From Eutypa lata (Eukaryota; Ascomycota; Sordariomycetes; Xylariales; Diatrypaceae), in NCBI GenBank assembly GCA_022661535.1, contig JAKULF010000007.1, forward strand, positions 1,364,001-1,428,000: DNA of 64,000 nt, written 5' to 3'. A program made the translations under genes and the position numbers. Positions 34,697 to 48,023 of the stretch are shown piece after piece; the first letter of the stretch is position 1; each line of letters begins with the position of its first letter. The notes below the pieces were generated by a model. That model saw only the letters and a program-made list of their open reading frames with translations, made no database searches and was not told the origin of the DNA.

Positions 34697-35916
34697 CTAT
34701 CTTGATTTCTTTTTCTTCTCCGGAGTGCGCTGATAATCCGGTTGAGCTCTCTTATTTAGGGTATGCTTGTAAGACATTTCCCGGCAAGTGTCGCACCTCT
34801 CACTCTCCTTGCCGTCCTCCTTGACGAAGTGTGCTGTTTCGCGCCACTTTTTGCATCGAATACACTTATTCAAACCGCCCGGATTGCCGTTATTTATCTT
34901 ATATACGCAAGCGTTGCATATCGCGGACCCATCAGAAACCCCCGTTTCGGGTATAACGAAGCTAGCAGTGTCCTGGTGGATGTGACACTTTTCACATCTT
35001 TTCCAGCAAACTTGGCCTTGTATGAATTGTTCATTAGCCGCACCTATGATGAAATCAAATTCGTTTGGTGGTTGCTGTTCCGATGGTTCGTCACCTGCAA
35101 TTGTGGCGAGTATGCCATGCCTGCTCGGTGGCTGCGACATCAATGATTGGTCGTCACCTGAATACATGGGTGTGCCATATTTGCCCAGCTGCTGCTGCGC
35201 CAGCGCTTCGTTATTTACACGCGTATACTGAAGATCATCCATCAGCTGCTGTGCCAACGATTCGTCATATACATGCATAGGCGTAGGTACGTCATAGTGG
35301 CTCAGCTGCTGCTGCTGTGCCAACGATTCGCCATATACATGCGTAGACGTAGGTACGTTATAGTCGCTCAGCTGCTGCTGCTGCTGTGCCAACGATTCGC
35401 CATATACATGCGTAGGCGTAGATACGTTATAGTCGCTCAGCTGCTGCTGCTGCGCCGACAATTCGTTACCTACAGTCATAGCTAGTGTCTGTGATTGCTG
35501 AACAGTACCGCTGGCATCGAATATGTCATCATAGGATTCTTCATATGCCTGTTGACTTTGTGCATCCCCGCAACTTCGGTAGGCGCCCGCACTTTCAGCG
35601 TCCGGCTGTGTTGGAGCATAAGCACCATACTCGTTGCCTGTCGAGGTCGGGTCGTCGTACCAAGCGTTATCGTAAGTTGCTGGATAGGTTAAGAGTGGCT
35701 GACCTAAAACCGCACCTTAGTCACTATATAAAAGAGTAAAGGAAGTTGAAGGGTCTTACTGAGATCTATCGTGCCTTCAGGATCTCCCAGGTTGGCAGGA
35801 TCCACGAAATTAGCATCCATCATGCGACGTGTAACAAGAGGTTTAGAATGCAAAAGGGGCTCAGATGGCTGTGATCGAGGCAGGGGTCTGAGGCGTTGAA
35901 TATGATCTGGATGCAT
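34697..35916 (-). CDS. Cys-rich protein with Gln-rich repeats, unknown function
   Basis: Two exons (35916-35760, 35703-34697) around a 56-nt intron give 387 residues. ATG 35916 is chosen because the frame further upstream starts only with GTG. The N-terminal half is Gln/Tyr/Asp-rich and contains at least three close tandem units of 22-23 residues (AQQQQQLSDYNV ... VYGESL) and two more degenerate ones. The C-terminal part has two cysteine modules: CEKCHIHQDTASFV ... ICNACV and CIRCKKWRETAHFV ... CDTCREM, then a basic tail ending EKKKKSR. The second module shares CxxCxxWRxxxHF with the neighbour at 32691-33632. Spacing C-x2-C-x~20-C-x2-C suggests zinc knuckles; function and location are unknown. 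Confidence 0.7.
35225..35465 (-). repeat. Coding minisatellite, units of ~66-69 bp
   Basis: Three nearly identical units, each starting with a CTG-rich (Gln) run and ending in text encoding HVYGESL, lie in tandem inside the 34697-35916 gene, followed by two decayed units. Unit lengths stay multiples of three and Gln-run lengths differ (4, 5, 4), a sign of copy-number change by slippage or recombination. Confidence 0.8.
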
Positions 35917-36903
35917 TATGTTCACAAAGGGGGGGTTTTCCCTCGTTTTATACTAGAGTGACTTGGAGCTAGAATTCCTTAGCAGAGGGCATTTGACTCA
36001 TTGTGCTGCCCTTGCTGGAATGAGCTTCGAGTGAATCTAGAATATTTGGTTTAATTGTCCAACCTTGCAAGCCAAAACCGGGCTTGATAGCGAAGTGTTT
36101 GCGTTGAATTGGGTAGTCATCATCTCATGAATTCCGTGTTTAACTGTGTAACCGGTCAGTTTGGAATGTATTCTCGACTCGTTACCTTAATCGCCACTTC
36201 GCCTATGTAGAAACGGTTAAGTTATTTGCGTCACTTACTGGAATTCTCGTGTGAATGGTGTATAAATGCTGTATTTTGGTATTTGAAATCGTAGTTACTC
36301 TCACCGGATCCCACAATCCAGTGAAGTTGAAATATGCGAGTAATACCTCCTTCATACTTCCTCTGCAATGTTGTGTGACCTGTGTAGTTGACCGGTAGGG
36401 TTTCATGCTTGCACCACTAACAAAGATGACAACACGGGGACCTCGCAACTAGCTTATTATGGACAAAGTTTTATTTAGAGATATCATAACTTATCGTAAC
36501 ATCCACGTCCCTAATTAACTAGACAGGTAGGTGGGTAGGTAGGTAGGCGCCCTACTACTTCAAGCTCTTCAGCATAACCAACGCACAAAGGACACCCCTA
36601 CTCCGTATTATGACAATGCCCACCATACCCAGCCAACCAACCAACCAACCAACCAGCTATGTAGCCAGCCCTCTACGATTCATTTCATTCATTCATCCGC
36701 CAAACCAGGCGTCCCTTCAATACCACACCGCACCGCACCGCACCGCCCTGATCCCCTCCACCCCTTCCTTATGTTCACCCTCTCTTACGTTATAAACAAA
36801 ACTAGCAGCCGCACCAGGCCAGGCCCGGCCACCACTATAGAACAAACTTGACTACCGAAAAACCCACATGAACCGACGTACTAAACGGAATGTAATTTTT
36901 AAT
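35917..36903. other. Spacer with several microsatellites
   Basis: No gene is supported. Short tandem repeats include TAGG units near 36528-36546, CCAA units near 36630-36656 and CACCG units near 36726-36745. The part near 36660-36900 is probably the 3' untranslated region of the minus-strand gene that ends at 36904. Confidence 0.55.
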
Positions 36904-39900
36904 TTACCGCGCCGGACTCTCAACGCCAACATTCCCCTGAATCAGGCTCTCCAGCTCCCACGGACTCAACGTGCTGCGCCGTCTAGAAGCGCGCCTCGAC
37001 GCCGCAGCGGCGACCGCGGTAGTCCTGCGATCGCGCTTCCGCTTCGGGATGACGATCTCGCTGGGTCCGGACCGCGGCCCCCCGCTAGCCGCGAGCTCGT
37101 CTGCTTCGTCATCGTCGTGCTTATTTGTACTACTGATGTTGTTATTATTGCTGTTGCTGTTGTCCCGTCGTAGTGACGACGACGGTGGTGCAGCAGCAGC
37201 AGTAATCGACTTCTTGACGGGATCGACATCTTCTAGGTCCTGGTTCACGGCGGCCGGGTGTTGTTTCTCTTGTCTCTTCGCCGGTTCCTCTTGCTGCACT
37301 TGTTGTTGTTGTTGTTGCTGCTGCTGCTTCGGCTGTGCTTGGGCAGTGGTAGCAGATGTGACAGTAACATCCGACGAGCTCTTATTATTGGCCTTTGCGC
37401 CGTTGCCGCCACCACCGACCCGTTTCCCGAGCCTCGCGGCCCTGAGCTTAGCCCGCACGCGGGCGGCGTCGGCCTCTCGCTCGGCTGCGGCCAGTTTCGC
37501 GGCGATGGTCTCCATGGTGAGCGGGGACTGCTGGGCGGCGGCCGCTGCGGCGGGGGGGTTATTGCGTCGCGGGAGACGCGAGCTCAGGGGCTGTTGGGGA
37601 TTGCCGTTGTTATTACCGTTATGAGTTCGGACGGGCGAAGAAGGCCGGCCGGCACTACTGCCACTGCTACTGCTATTCGCACTAGTAGTAGTGGTGGTGG
37701 TGGTAACTGTAGTAGTGCTAGTGGCGTTGGACTTCGAAATGCTATTTTGAGAAGCGGTTGATCTCGAAGTGGTGCTGTTGTTGGCTTGCGTTGTAGCCGT
37801 TGCTGCTACAGGGGAACCCCGAGCGGACTGCTGCTGCTCAGATGTCGATGGTGGCGGGTTCGGGTTGGACTTGCGCTTGGCTGATCGGGTCTGAGACCTC
37901 GTGGTCGTAGCGCTTGGCGGTTCACCGGGCGACGACTTCGGACGCTCGCTCTGCCTCGTTCGCCGCCGTTCCGGCTCTGGTTCCTGCTTCGGCAGCGATT
38001 CCTTCGCTGGCTTGGAAGGCTTGGAGAACAACTTCCTCGTAGGATCCGACATGGACGGCTTCTCTCCCGACCTTCCGAATAGCGGGCTATCGTACATGGT
38101 CGTCTCTTCCGAGAACAGGAGCTCAGACGGCTTAGGCCTGTTTTCCTTGGTGCCCGGGGTGCTCTGGACCTGCCGCTGCTTGTAGTCCACTGTGTGGGGA
38201 GGCGGCACGGGCGGCTCTTCGTCTTCCACGGTAGTAGCAATACTAGCAGCGGTATCGGCAACCAGGTCCCAAGTATTCTCCTCAACGATAGTCGTGAAAT
38301 CGCCCGGCCCCCTATGGTAGCGATGCTGTGGCATAACGGCATGACCTGGCAGCCCCCTGTTGCCCGACGCGTAACAGTCTTTAAGAGGGCTCAGCTGCGG
38401 CGGTTCTGGGAGCGGAGATGAGTCCGCGGACCTCTCCTGCCACGTAGACTCATGGAGGACCTGCACATTGGGTTCCTCGGCCTCGAGCGCCTCCATGTCG
38501 ATGTCATCCTCGAAGATACTGGATTCCGAGCCCTCGTCGTCTTCTCCCTCTTCTTCCCCTACTTCGAAACCGGGAGCGGGGACGAGATGTAACGACTCTA
38601 CCGGACTTGGGGATCTGTATCTCTTCACATCCTCTTTTTGGGGAGATCCCTGCTGCTGCTGCTGCTGCTCTTGTTGCTCCCCTCGGCCCTGATCCACCTC
38701 GACAAAGTTCTGCTCAGGAGCATACACCTCCTGTTCTTCTTCTTCTTCTTCCTCTTCTTCCTCCTCTTCCTCATCCTCCTCCTGAACGCAAGAAAGCCTT
38801 GATCGAAGATCAGCCATCTCCGCATGCATGCCACTCTCCATATCGGCCTCCCGGACTTCATCGCGAATGCGAACGGGACTCAGCATAAGAGCCGCACTAC
38901 TAAGCTCATCGCCGATCCCGCCACCGCCACCATTCTGGGAACCACCACCAACACCACCACCACCCATGCGGCGGCGCCAGCCATCGATGAGGACGACGGC
39001 GTCGCGCCAGCGGGTCTCGAGGCGCTCGAACCCGCCACGCAGGCGGCGGATCTCCTCGTCGCGGACCTCGACCTCCTCGATGGGCACGAAGGAGGGGTTC
39101 GTCAGGATCGTGCGCAGGTGGTCGAGCACGGCGTCCATATCCGATGCTAGCTCCTCCGCGGTCTTCATTGGTATTGCTGTTGTTGCTATCGAGGGGTCGA
39201 CAAATGGAATCACAGCGTGGTCGTTGTTGCTCTCGTCGTTGTTTCCAGAAATGGCAGAAAAGGCTTTACTGCCATCTGCTGCTGTTGCCGCGTGTGAAGA
39301 AAGAGCAGCAGCAGCACCACCACCTCCAGCACCACCGGTATGATCCAGTCCACTCATCTCCCTCAACCCCTCAACAGTCCGTCTAACCAGGACCCTAAGG
39401 CCCTCATTCTCCTCACTCAGCCCGCTCGCCAGTCTGGTCAGAAACTCGTTAGTCTCCAAGCTCAAGCTATACCCGTCATCCTGCGTAGCGCCCAGCGGCA
39501 GACCGCCCGCACCCGCGCCCACGTCGACCTCCCCGGTGACGCTAACGACGGTGACGCAGCTCGTGCCCCGGGCCTGGCCGCGCACGCGGCCGGCGTCGAC
39601 GACGGCCTTCTTCAGGTCCTCGATGGCGCGGTCCCGCCTCCGCACGTCCCGCGCGCACGCCGCCCGGGTCTGGGCCACGAGGGCGCGCGCCCGCTGCTCC
39701 TCCTCGCGGATCTTCTGGGCCGCACGCTCCGCCGCCTTCAGCCGCTCGCGCAGCGCCCGCTCCGACGCCTCCGACGCGTCGAGCGACGCCCGCGCCTTCG
39801 CCAGCGCCTCGGCTTGCCGCGCGTGGTCCGCCGCCTGCCGCTGCTGCTCCGCCCGGAGCGTGCGTAGGGTCGCGGAGAGGGATTCTCGGGCTGAGGCGTC

Positions 39901-40258
39901 GCGCTGGGTTTTCGGGGTTCGTTGTTAGTTTTGTGGTTTTTTGGGGGGGGGATGGTGGGGGGGGGGTTTCTCCTTTCTTCATGTTTTGATTTGTGATATG
40001 GGAGGAGACGAGACAAAGAGAAAAGGGAGGTGGGAGAAAGGGAAGAGGGAAGGGAATTATAGACAGATGACGTACATCTCGGCGCAGTATCAAGTCATTG
40101 ACGACGCTCATGACCTTCCCCATGGTGGCATCGAGGCCACCGCTGCCGCGCTCCGGGTTCGCGAAGTCGATGTTCTGACCATCGCGCAGCAGGCCCCGGG
40201 ACAGTAGCTGGTTGTTGATGTAGAGCGACGCGGTGCGCAGGTTTTCCGAGTCGATCAT
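36904..40258 (-). CDS. tinA: TINA/Msd1/SSX2IP-family coiled-coil protein (spindle pole microtubule anchoring)
   Basis: Two exons (40258-40076, 39903-36904) around a 172-nt intron give 1060 residues. The N terminus LRTASLYINNQLLSRGLLRD, then VNDLILRRDRDASAR, matches the afadin/alpha-actinin-binding (SSX2IP) family, whose fungal members are S. pombe Msd1 and A. nidulans TINA. A long coiled coil rich in Ala, Arg and Glu follows (to about residue 140), then conserved LETNEFLTRLASGLSEENEGL and a second helical block near residues 260-330. The C-terminal ~600 residues are disordered with Glu, Gln, Ser/Thr and Ala runs. Family members hold microtubule minus ends at spindle pole bodies; TINA also interacts with the mitotic kinase NIMA. 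The final SPWELESLIQGNVGVESPAR is a short ordered-looking tail. Assignment rests on the N terminus; the rest diverges. Confidence 0.75.
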
Positions 40259-41765
40259 CTTGATCGTTGTTCTCCCAACGTCTTCGTCTCTCTCCTATCC
40301 CCAATAACTACTGTTTTCTGCTGTTTGCTGTGTTCCCGTCGACCACTGTTACCACGTCCTAGCATTGGATGGGATGATAAATGTATGTACGTGTGTGTGT
40401 GTGTGTGTGACGGAGACGATAATGGTAATTATCTGTCTGTGTGATGGTATGTTTGTATGATAGGTATATGTCGTAGTCGGTCTGACGATAGTTAAAATTT
40501 TACTAGTAATCAATTACGACGTAGATACGTAAGTAAGGTAGGTAGGTAGTTAATCGTCGCGTTTTCCCTTTTGCTCTGAGACAGACAGACAGACAGGGAG
40601 TAGCCTGCTTTTGAAAAAAAAAAAAAAAAAGATACCACTTTCCACGCGTGCATGCAAGGATACAGGCGATTATTATTATGTCAGGTTCGGGTTGTTACTA
40701 GAATAGGCACATGTCTGTCTGTATGCATAGAAAGTAGGTATACCTACATATGACGGTAGTGGTGGTTGATGGTGAGACGTGTAAATTGGATAAGTAATTA
40801 CTATGTAATGAATGTTTTCTATCGTTGCCAGGGTCCCGAAAGTAAACAAAAGAAAAAAAACGTTGCAAGGGTCCACGGCTACCCACATGCCACTTTGATC
40901 AACGTGGACCCCCTGCTTTTTTCCCCATACATACATACTTACAGACCTAACTGCGGCTATGGGCGCTAAAAGTCCAAACTACCCCTCAACTTCACGTGTA
41001 AGGCTACGGTGATGCCACGACATGAAATATTTTTGGGTACACCCAAGAGCGTGGGACTACAACTGGGGACCAACTGACTACCTAGACTAGGTACATACCT
41101 AGGTAGTTAGGCATATGAATCCTTGATATATGTTTATCCTCTTGTTTACTGCCTACGAATTGGCCTATCAGAAGAAGCTACCATAGTTCCAAGGGCATGG
41201 GATGGATAAAAACCTAGGTAACGGATGGGCTCCGATGTGCGTTCTAGCTTCACGATGCAGATGCTAGTTAACTGATACTTAAAGTAAGTAGCTCTAACTA
41301 TATCATCACCTGCCTACATGCGTGTGATATTGAGTCAATTATGTGCATACTGGCTTAATCTCACATTTATACACAATCTGGGCGGCTAGAAATGTAAGCT
41401 AATCCAGTTTAATTTTCCAACTTTATACACCATATCATTTATCATGATAGGATGTGTATGTGTAGTACATAATGATAGTAGCTATTTACTGTAAATCAAC
41501 AAATGCCTGCTTGCTTATATGTCCACATCTAGTTCACTATTTTACTCGCCGGTCCGTCTTCCATCCCATATTCAGGTCTATAGTTTAGTAGTGTAGTCCC
41601 AGCCAGCTTGAGGGCGCTGTTTTGAATGCCATGCCAAACCGCCCGATGTCTACATACGCATTTGTCTCTAAATTGTCCCTATTTTTTTCTTCTTTCAAAC
41701 CTCTTATCTTAAGATTATCAGAATACAACATCGCTCTTGTTAAGACCCTCTCCCTTTCGGGAACC
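40259..41765. other. Spacer with microsatellites
   Basis: Lies between the start of the coiled-coil gene and the 3' end of PSD2. It contains a GT repeat (40391-40409), GACA repeats (about 40580-40597) and a 17-nt poly-A run (40614-40630). A single ACGCGT near 40644 lies about 385 bp upstream of the coiled-coil gene. No gene is supported. Confidence 0.55.
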
Positions 41766-44700
41766 TTAGGATAAATTGGGTTCGCTAGCAGCGTCGCCTC
41801 CTCCAACAATCCGTCTGTGTGCTTCCTTCTTCTCTTCCTCGGTGACCTCGCTAGCATCCTTACGCATGTCCGGTGTAAACTGCGGAACTTGGGGTGAATG
41901 GCCAATGGACATGCCGGCTCGGACCTGAAAATTCGGTTAGCAATCGGGGTTTTCAAATAGCTCGGAATATTGAAGTGAGGAATCATACCAACGTCTCAAG
42001 GGCAGTATTGGAGTTGTCCACCAAGTCGGCATCGTGTACCATTTTCCCGTCTTCAAATAGCACCACAATGGTACTACCACCGAATTTGAAATACCCAAGC
42101 TCTTCGGCACGCTTGACGTGTTCGCCTTCCTTCCGCGTGATCACAGTGCTACCGACCATCATGGCTCCTACACAGATAACCATGACACGGCCGAAAAGCT
42201 CCGTGTCAATAGGACAGATCACACGGACGTTCTCACCGTACACATCAAGTGCTGAGCGAATAGCCATCGGGTTGACAGTGTAGTACTCGCCAGCAATGAG
42301 CTTAGGTTCGCGCAGAACTCCATCGACGGGAATGTGGAATCGATGGTAATCCTGGGGAGCTAATCGGTAGATTCCTAGCGCACCGTTCGTATAGCGGTTG
42401 GCATCTTCCGGGTAGGCATCGCCAAGGAGACGCTTGACCGTGAATTCTCGACCTTTGACCCAGATACTAGTCGCATCTTGAATACTATTGAAGACAACGG
42501 AACGACAATCCGCAGGCGACACGAGGATACGTGGATCGTCTGGGGCTGAGCAAGGTCGAGCATTCGGCTTCAGCGCACGATAGAAGAATTCATTGAAATT
42601 GTTAAACTCCTCAACGGGTAGCAAGACTTCCGACATATCCAGGCCATGGAATTCGATAAATGGTTGGATCTGAGACTTAGACGCCGGATCATCGTACTTC
42701 TTGCCCTGCTTGATACTCAAACTTTTGAGCATTTTTCGGACTGTGATTTGTGTTAGTTGACGAGAGTTTTACACCAGTATATGAATACGCTTACTTCTCT
42801 TGTTCTCCATCTTGTTTGACTTGAGACCCTTGTAAAGAAGCCGAATACCCAAACGGACGTACACGCTCATCTTCTCTTCGTTAATCTGGCCGGTCAGGCG
42901 ATCTTGGACAAGGATATTGGCAGAATTAGCGCCAAGCTTGTAGCCTCCGTAGGAGATCTTGGTGATGACCTTCGAGTACCATTTCCGCTGAGCTTGACTG
43001 GCAGTAACAAATCCACCCATCATAAGGTTGTTGACCTGACGCCAGTCCTGGCTAGCACAAGTAGCGATGTGAGTGATGATGTCGGTGTCTTTTCGTTTGT
43101 TGAGACGCGGCTGATGGCAGATGGGGCATTCTCGAATCTCCACTACATGTTCCTCTCCTCGGTCGAGGTTGAGATCATCCTTGCCTAGATAGTCGCCCTC
43201 CTCACCCGGGGTGCTAAGATCAGGTACAATAATAGTTGAGGTTCCAGATTCTTGACCTTGGACGTTCGAATCCTCGGCATCCAAGGTGAACGACCCTTCC
43301 TCTGATGGCGTTGACACATTGCTGTGCTGGCCAGGAACCGTGAGTAGGTTCTTGACTTTATCTGCATCGGGCATCATGTTCTTCATCTTGTCTCCTACTG
43401 ACGACGACGTTTGACTCTTTGACTTTAATTGATCCTCGAGACAAATGACTGCCTGGTCCATAGTCAGGCTGCTCTCGCCCGTGACAGATTCGTGCTGGAA
43501 ACGTTTGAAAAAACCGTCAATAGTAGACTCCCGCAACGTCGACCCTAGCGTATCAAGCATCGTGGTCAATTCAACTTTACTGATTTCACCACTTTCGTCG
43601 CTGTCGTATTGCTTCAACAACGCCCGCCAGAATTGCTGTCTCAATGCAGAATATGGCATATATTTGGCTCGAACGGTCAAAACAGGGTTGTGCTTAGCCT
43701 CCCATTTTTCCCAGTCCTTCATCTTCAATGGAATCGTGAAGGTATTGAAGTCGGAATCCTCCGGATCATCAAACTCGCTGTTCCCGGCATTCCCGCCATA
43801 TCCACCACTGATGTTAGGAATTTGTTCCGCATTCAATAGGCCAGGATTTGGTACCGAAGTAGGAGCGGATTTTCCATCAGTCCCATTGCCCGCTTGTGGT
43901 ACGGTGGACGCTACACTAGGATTCTTAGAAAGAACAGGCCGTCCTTTCGACAAGCTCGCAGCCGAAGACGATCTTGACATGCCCAACTTTGCCAGCCTTG
44001 ACTTCTTCCCCGGCACATACTCCGCAGGTTCCTTGAGTTCGTAGAGGCCGGTCTCCGGGTCAGGCTTGGGGCTCTTCTCGATCATTTCCGGTACCGGAAA
44101 CGACGTCGAAGCAATGAAATCATTTCCAGAATACTTGTCCCGGTCAATGACGGTGAAGGCAAGGGAATATGCTTTCTCATGGTTCAAGACATGGAATAAC
44201 ATCTTCTCATTGAAAACCGGATTCAAATTATGACGCACAACTCGGGTACGGTATGTCTTCTTGCCGAGCGACGCCACGACGAAGGGATCCATGTCGAAAG
44301 TGGTTCTTGTGAAGTTGGATTCGGGCGGTAGGTCTGTGATGTTACAAATCTCCAGGAAGATGAGCCCAATCACATCACTACCGCCATTAATAAATTCGTA
44401 CGGGTTTCGTCTCTTCTTACGTTTTAAACCTTTGATTCTGAGTCTCCTCTTTCTTTTCTCGGCAGTCTCTGGTTTGCTGGGATCCTCATCTTCGGGGGTT
44501 TCTTCATCGTCAAGTATCTCATCATCTTCCTCGTCATCCTGGGATCCCTCTATGCCGCGGATCAGAGGTGGGGACGGGGATGATCCTGGGCTCGATGCCC
44601 CGAAAGTAGGGGTCAGGGTCGGAGTGACGTTGCGAGAGGTAGCTTCTGGTAACGAAGCAGCAAGCAAGTGTAGCTTCTCCATAATTTGTGCGTCTGTAGC

Positions 44701-45393
44701 CTCCTTGTTTGTGGAATCATACAAAGTGCACTGCAGCAGAACCTCTCCCGAGACGATGCTGGTCTTTTTGCCCGGCTTCTTGCTCTTCAGTCCGTACCAT
44801 TTCGGCAGCTGTTCCGTCTTCTCGTCGGCAAAGATCTCTTCGAGAGCTAGGTCGAATTCGCCGAGATAGTCCTTGCCAAATCTATCCTTGTCCCAGCAGA
44901 TACTCTCGAGGAGCAAGCAGTCGATGCCTGTAACGGGTATGGTGCAAACGACGTTCCATTCTGGGTTCAGCGTTTTTGGTACGCAATGGGTTACGAATTT
45001 AGTCTCGCCGCAGGTCAATTGAAGATACTGTTTTAAGAATATATAGTTAGTAGTAGTCCTTCTCGTGTAGATATCGAGTTCTATTGGGAATATTGTATAT
45101 TGACTTACAGGATCCGATGTCCCGCTACGATCTTTTGCTGCTAAATCTCTTGCCTAGATGCTTGCATGTCAGCATCCTACAAGCTACAACGAAGGACGCT
45201 GCTTGGAGAAGGTATATATTATCCTTACACGAATCACAACAATCTTCAAGACCAATCCCATATCCTTCCGAACTTCTGAAGTTGCCATATCTAGTTTGGA
45301 TCTTGAGGGACTAGTACTACGGCTGTTGGTGGCAGAGTTCATTGTCGAAGTAGAAGAACGAGGTTTTAACCTCGAGGGAATTATGCGGACCAT
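41766..45393 (-). CDS. PSD2: Phosphatidylserine decarboxylase proenzyme 2 (C2-C2-EF-hand type)
   Basis: Five exons (45393-45229, 45153-45109, 45027-42795, 42740-41989, 41924-41766) give 1117 residues; all phases agree. Domain order: C2 domain (about 46-175, starting LVLKIVVIRARDLAAKDRSG), acidic linker, second C2 domain (about 288-390), EF-hand loop DSDESGEISKVE (545-556), a possible CCHC zinc site (CPIC ... ITHIATC, 704-727), then the decarboxylase (about 815-1090). GGST at 1035-1038 is the self-cleavage site, where Ser1037 becomes the pyruvoyl group; Asp892 and His947 or His950 are candidates for the Asp-His-Ser processing triad. The enzyme converts phosphatidylserine to phosphatidylethanolamine at Golgi/endosome membranes. 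The fifth exon completes the conserved ETLVRAGMSIGH end. Intact. Confidence 0.93.
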
Positions 45394-48023
45394 GATGAAA
45401 TAGGAGGGGGTGTTGGAACAAGGCGGGAAGCGGCTAACTAATCAGTTTAGTATAGTATAGTATGGCTTGGTATGCTACGCTGGCTGGTTGGTAGCTGGAA
45501 TGCAGGTGTGATCCCTATCCCTGAGTTGGGGAAGAGAAGGGAAGAGGAGATGACGTCGTGAAACGGTTTCTATTGGTTGTAAATCAAGTTTCAGAGGGGT
45601 AGGTTGTGCTCTAGAGCTTCAATAGTTCAGCTTTACTGGTTGTTGTATTGTGGTATTGTAGTATTGTAGAATTGCAACAGAGACAGGTAGCAGTGGCTGT
45701 CCAGCAGCTCTCGAGACAGGTTTAAAAGTTGCGAGGTCAAACAAGCCAGGTAAATAAGGAAGCTTAGGGTACTTGTATGTAGTTAGTTGGTCTGGCCAGA
45801 TGTGCGGGCCTGAATGAATCGAATCGTTTCGTGAGGGGTGGGACGGTGACCAGAAATCTATTTGCCATTCATCTCTGAGGGTATTTTTAATCAATTGAAA
45901 AGAAGCGAGCAAATAAACAAAGCAGACAAACAATATTTCATTCCCCCAAAAATAAATATATAACTAACTATTGGGTAGTAGTTATTTATGTACTTCGGCA
46001 TATGTATTGTAATGTACATACATCAGTGATCAGTGCTCTATGCACGCACGATGGCTGTGTTATGCTTGTGCTATGCTACCTAAGGTAATGCTGAAAAGTG
46101 CAGTGGAGTTGTGTTGCCTAATTAAGAGGCCTGTGCAATGCTGCTACGCGTAAAGGCTACCCGGACCTGGCACGCGGGGCTGACGGGATTCGATGCCAAG
46201 GGATCTTCGTTGCTCTCTTTTGGTGGGGTATCAACTTCGTCATTGACTTGGAACTGATCATGAAAGGTATGAACTTTCTTGTTGAAAACTGCCTACCTAG
46301 GTATGTAGAAAGACTTAACATGATACGTAGGTAAGTAACTCTAATACGCTTCATCCTATTAATTGGAGTTGGGTGATATATAATATATTACCTAGCCCTA
46401 GGTGTTTAGGGAATTGAGGGGAAAGATGACAGGTCTCAATTAAACCTCTGCTAAAAACCCCGACTTTTGAAATCGAACAAAAATAAAGAGCCGGATAATG
46501 AGTGGAACAAGAGGAATATTATGTCTACCTAATAGGCGGCTATGGTATTCCTTCTCTTACAATTCAAAGCCGATCTCATGCTCTCGACTCCCATCAACAG
46601 GATCCGTCGTAAGATCTACGACAGGGACCGGCTCTCGTGCCGTTTTAGTGGCTCGCGGGAAGACATGCCTTGCCTATACATAGAGATCCGGGCATATACT
46701 CTCAGACTCTCTTACTACGTACGAGCCCCTTGTGAGTTATGTTTCAAGTATTACATACTTAGGTGGGTAGAGCGAACACCGAGGGAAATAGCTCGATTAG
46801 GGACTACGTCCGTCGAGCAATCGACTGGCTTGTTTCTCCATCTTAAAACCCGCCATAGTAATTTACATAACACATAAGCCGGAGTTATCGTCTACCCTTT
46901 AACTTAAGCTAAAACGTGAAAAAGGACTTACGTCGGTAAGTCGGCACGAACTACTACGAAGTAACGCTCCGTCAAAGCCGGCGCATGGTTTGCGTCAACA
47001 TTTTACTTACTACGTACGTACGTACTTCGTATATAAATGTACCAATATCTACAAATGGATGAAGTAGATAATGTACCATCATCATCATCGATGGAGCGGG
47101 CATCCGAGACCATTGGAAGGGGGATTTATTGACGTTTGACATTTGACGTTTGGCGTTGCGCGAAGCTGAGACAGCCAGACAGCCACGACAGCAACACACG
47201 CCTGCACACTTCTTCTTGGGGAACTTGGGGAAGAGGGCTTGGCCCTTTGCCGATCTGCCATCGTGTTGGGTCCAGGCTTATTCCAGGGCACCCAATTGGT
47301 CGGGTTTCGTCACATAGAAAACTGTAGCTAGTGCGCTGTAGCTCTGTACTGGACTGGACTGGTCGTCCGAACTCTTCATGACGAAATCCGTAAAATCGCA
47401 TTAATAGTTAACAGTGAGCTGAGTGGGCAGTGCAAGAAAGAAAAGAAAAGAAAAGAAAAAGCCACGTCCTTCCATTCGAATAGGTTACCAGGATTCGGAT
47501 CTCGGAACAATCTGCTCTTTAAACGGAACAGGAGTTAAGTGGGAAAAATCACCAACACTTCAATAATTAGGCGCTTTCTTAAATTTAGAGTGCTCCGATT
47601 CCACGTCATGCACCCGCTCTACCCGTCAGGTACATATTAAGACGGTAGTACGAACCGGACAGGGGCTTCGAAAGTGCCACCGAACGTTAAAGGTTAGGAT
47701 TGAGGATCTCGATGATATCTCACTCCCAATCTCGTTTGAATTCCCCGTTGTGGAAGTCCAGTGTCTGCTTCCTTTCATTGGATATACTGTTGGTATAGGA
47801 GAGGGTACAATAACAACAACAATTAATGATAATTAAGATATTCTCCGGAATTCTATATGAGTTCGGTATCCATTGCATTAACGTATTATTCTCATTCGTC
47901 TGTCTATGCATCTACCTATGTTGCCTGTAACCCCAAAACGCCACGCTATCTGTTTTATTCTAAGCATTCAAGAAAAGAAACCTTCTCGTCCATCTAGTGA
48001 CGCATTATTTCGCACGGGCGATC
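45394..48023. other. 2.6-kb spacer, nothing recognised
   Basis: Frames up to 111 codons occur but none has coding character or family resemblance. Small repeats include ACGT units near 47012-47026 and AAAAG units at about 47440-47460. Part of it must be the PSD2 promoter (45394 onwards) and the 3' end of the HAD gene. Confidence 0.55.

Noticed and set aside
36971..37761. Plus-strand frames of 167-217 codons, rich in Leu, Ser and Ala
   Set aside because: Antisense to the Gln/Ser/Ala-rich C-terminal half of the coiled-coil protein gene.
40639..40650. Single MluI box upstream of the coiled-coil gene
   Set aside because: One isolated ACGCGT about 385 bp from the start in GC-mixed DNA is expected by chance; not called as a regulatory site.
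46542..46877. 111-codon plus-strand frame
   Set aside because: No conserved pattern, no neighbouring exons with matching splice sites, and composition like the surrounding spacer.
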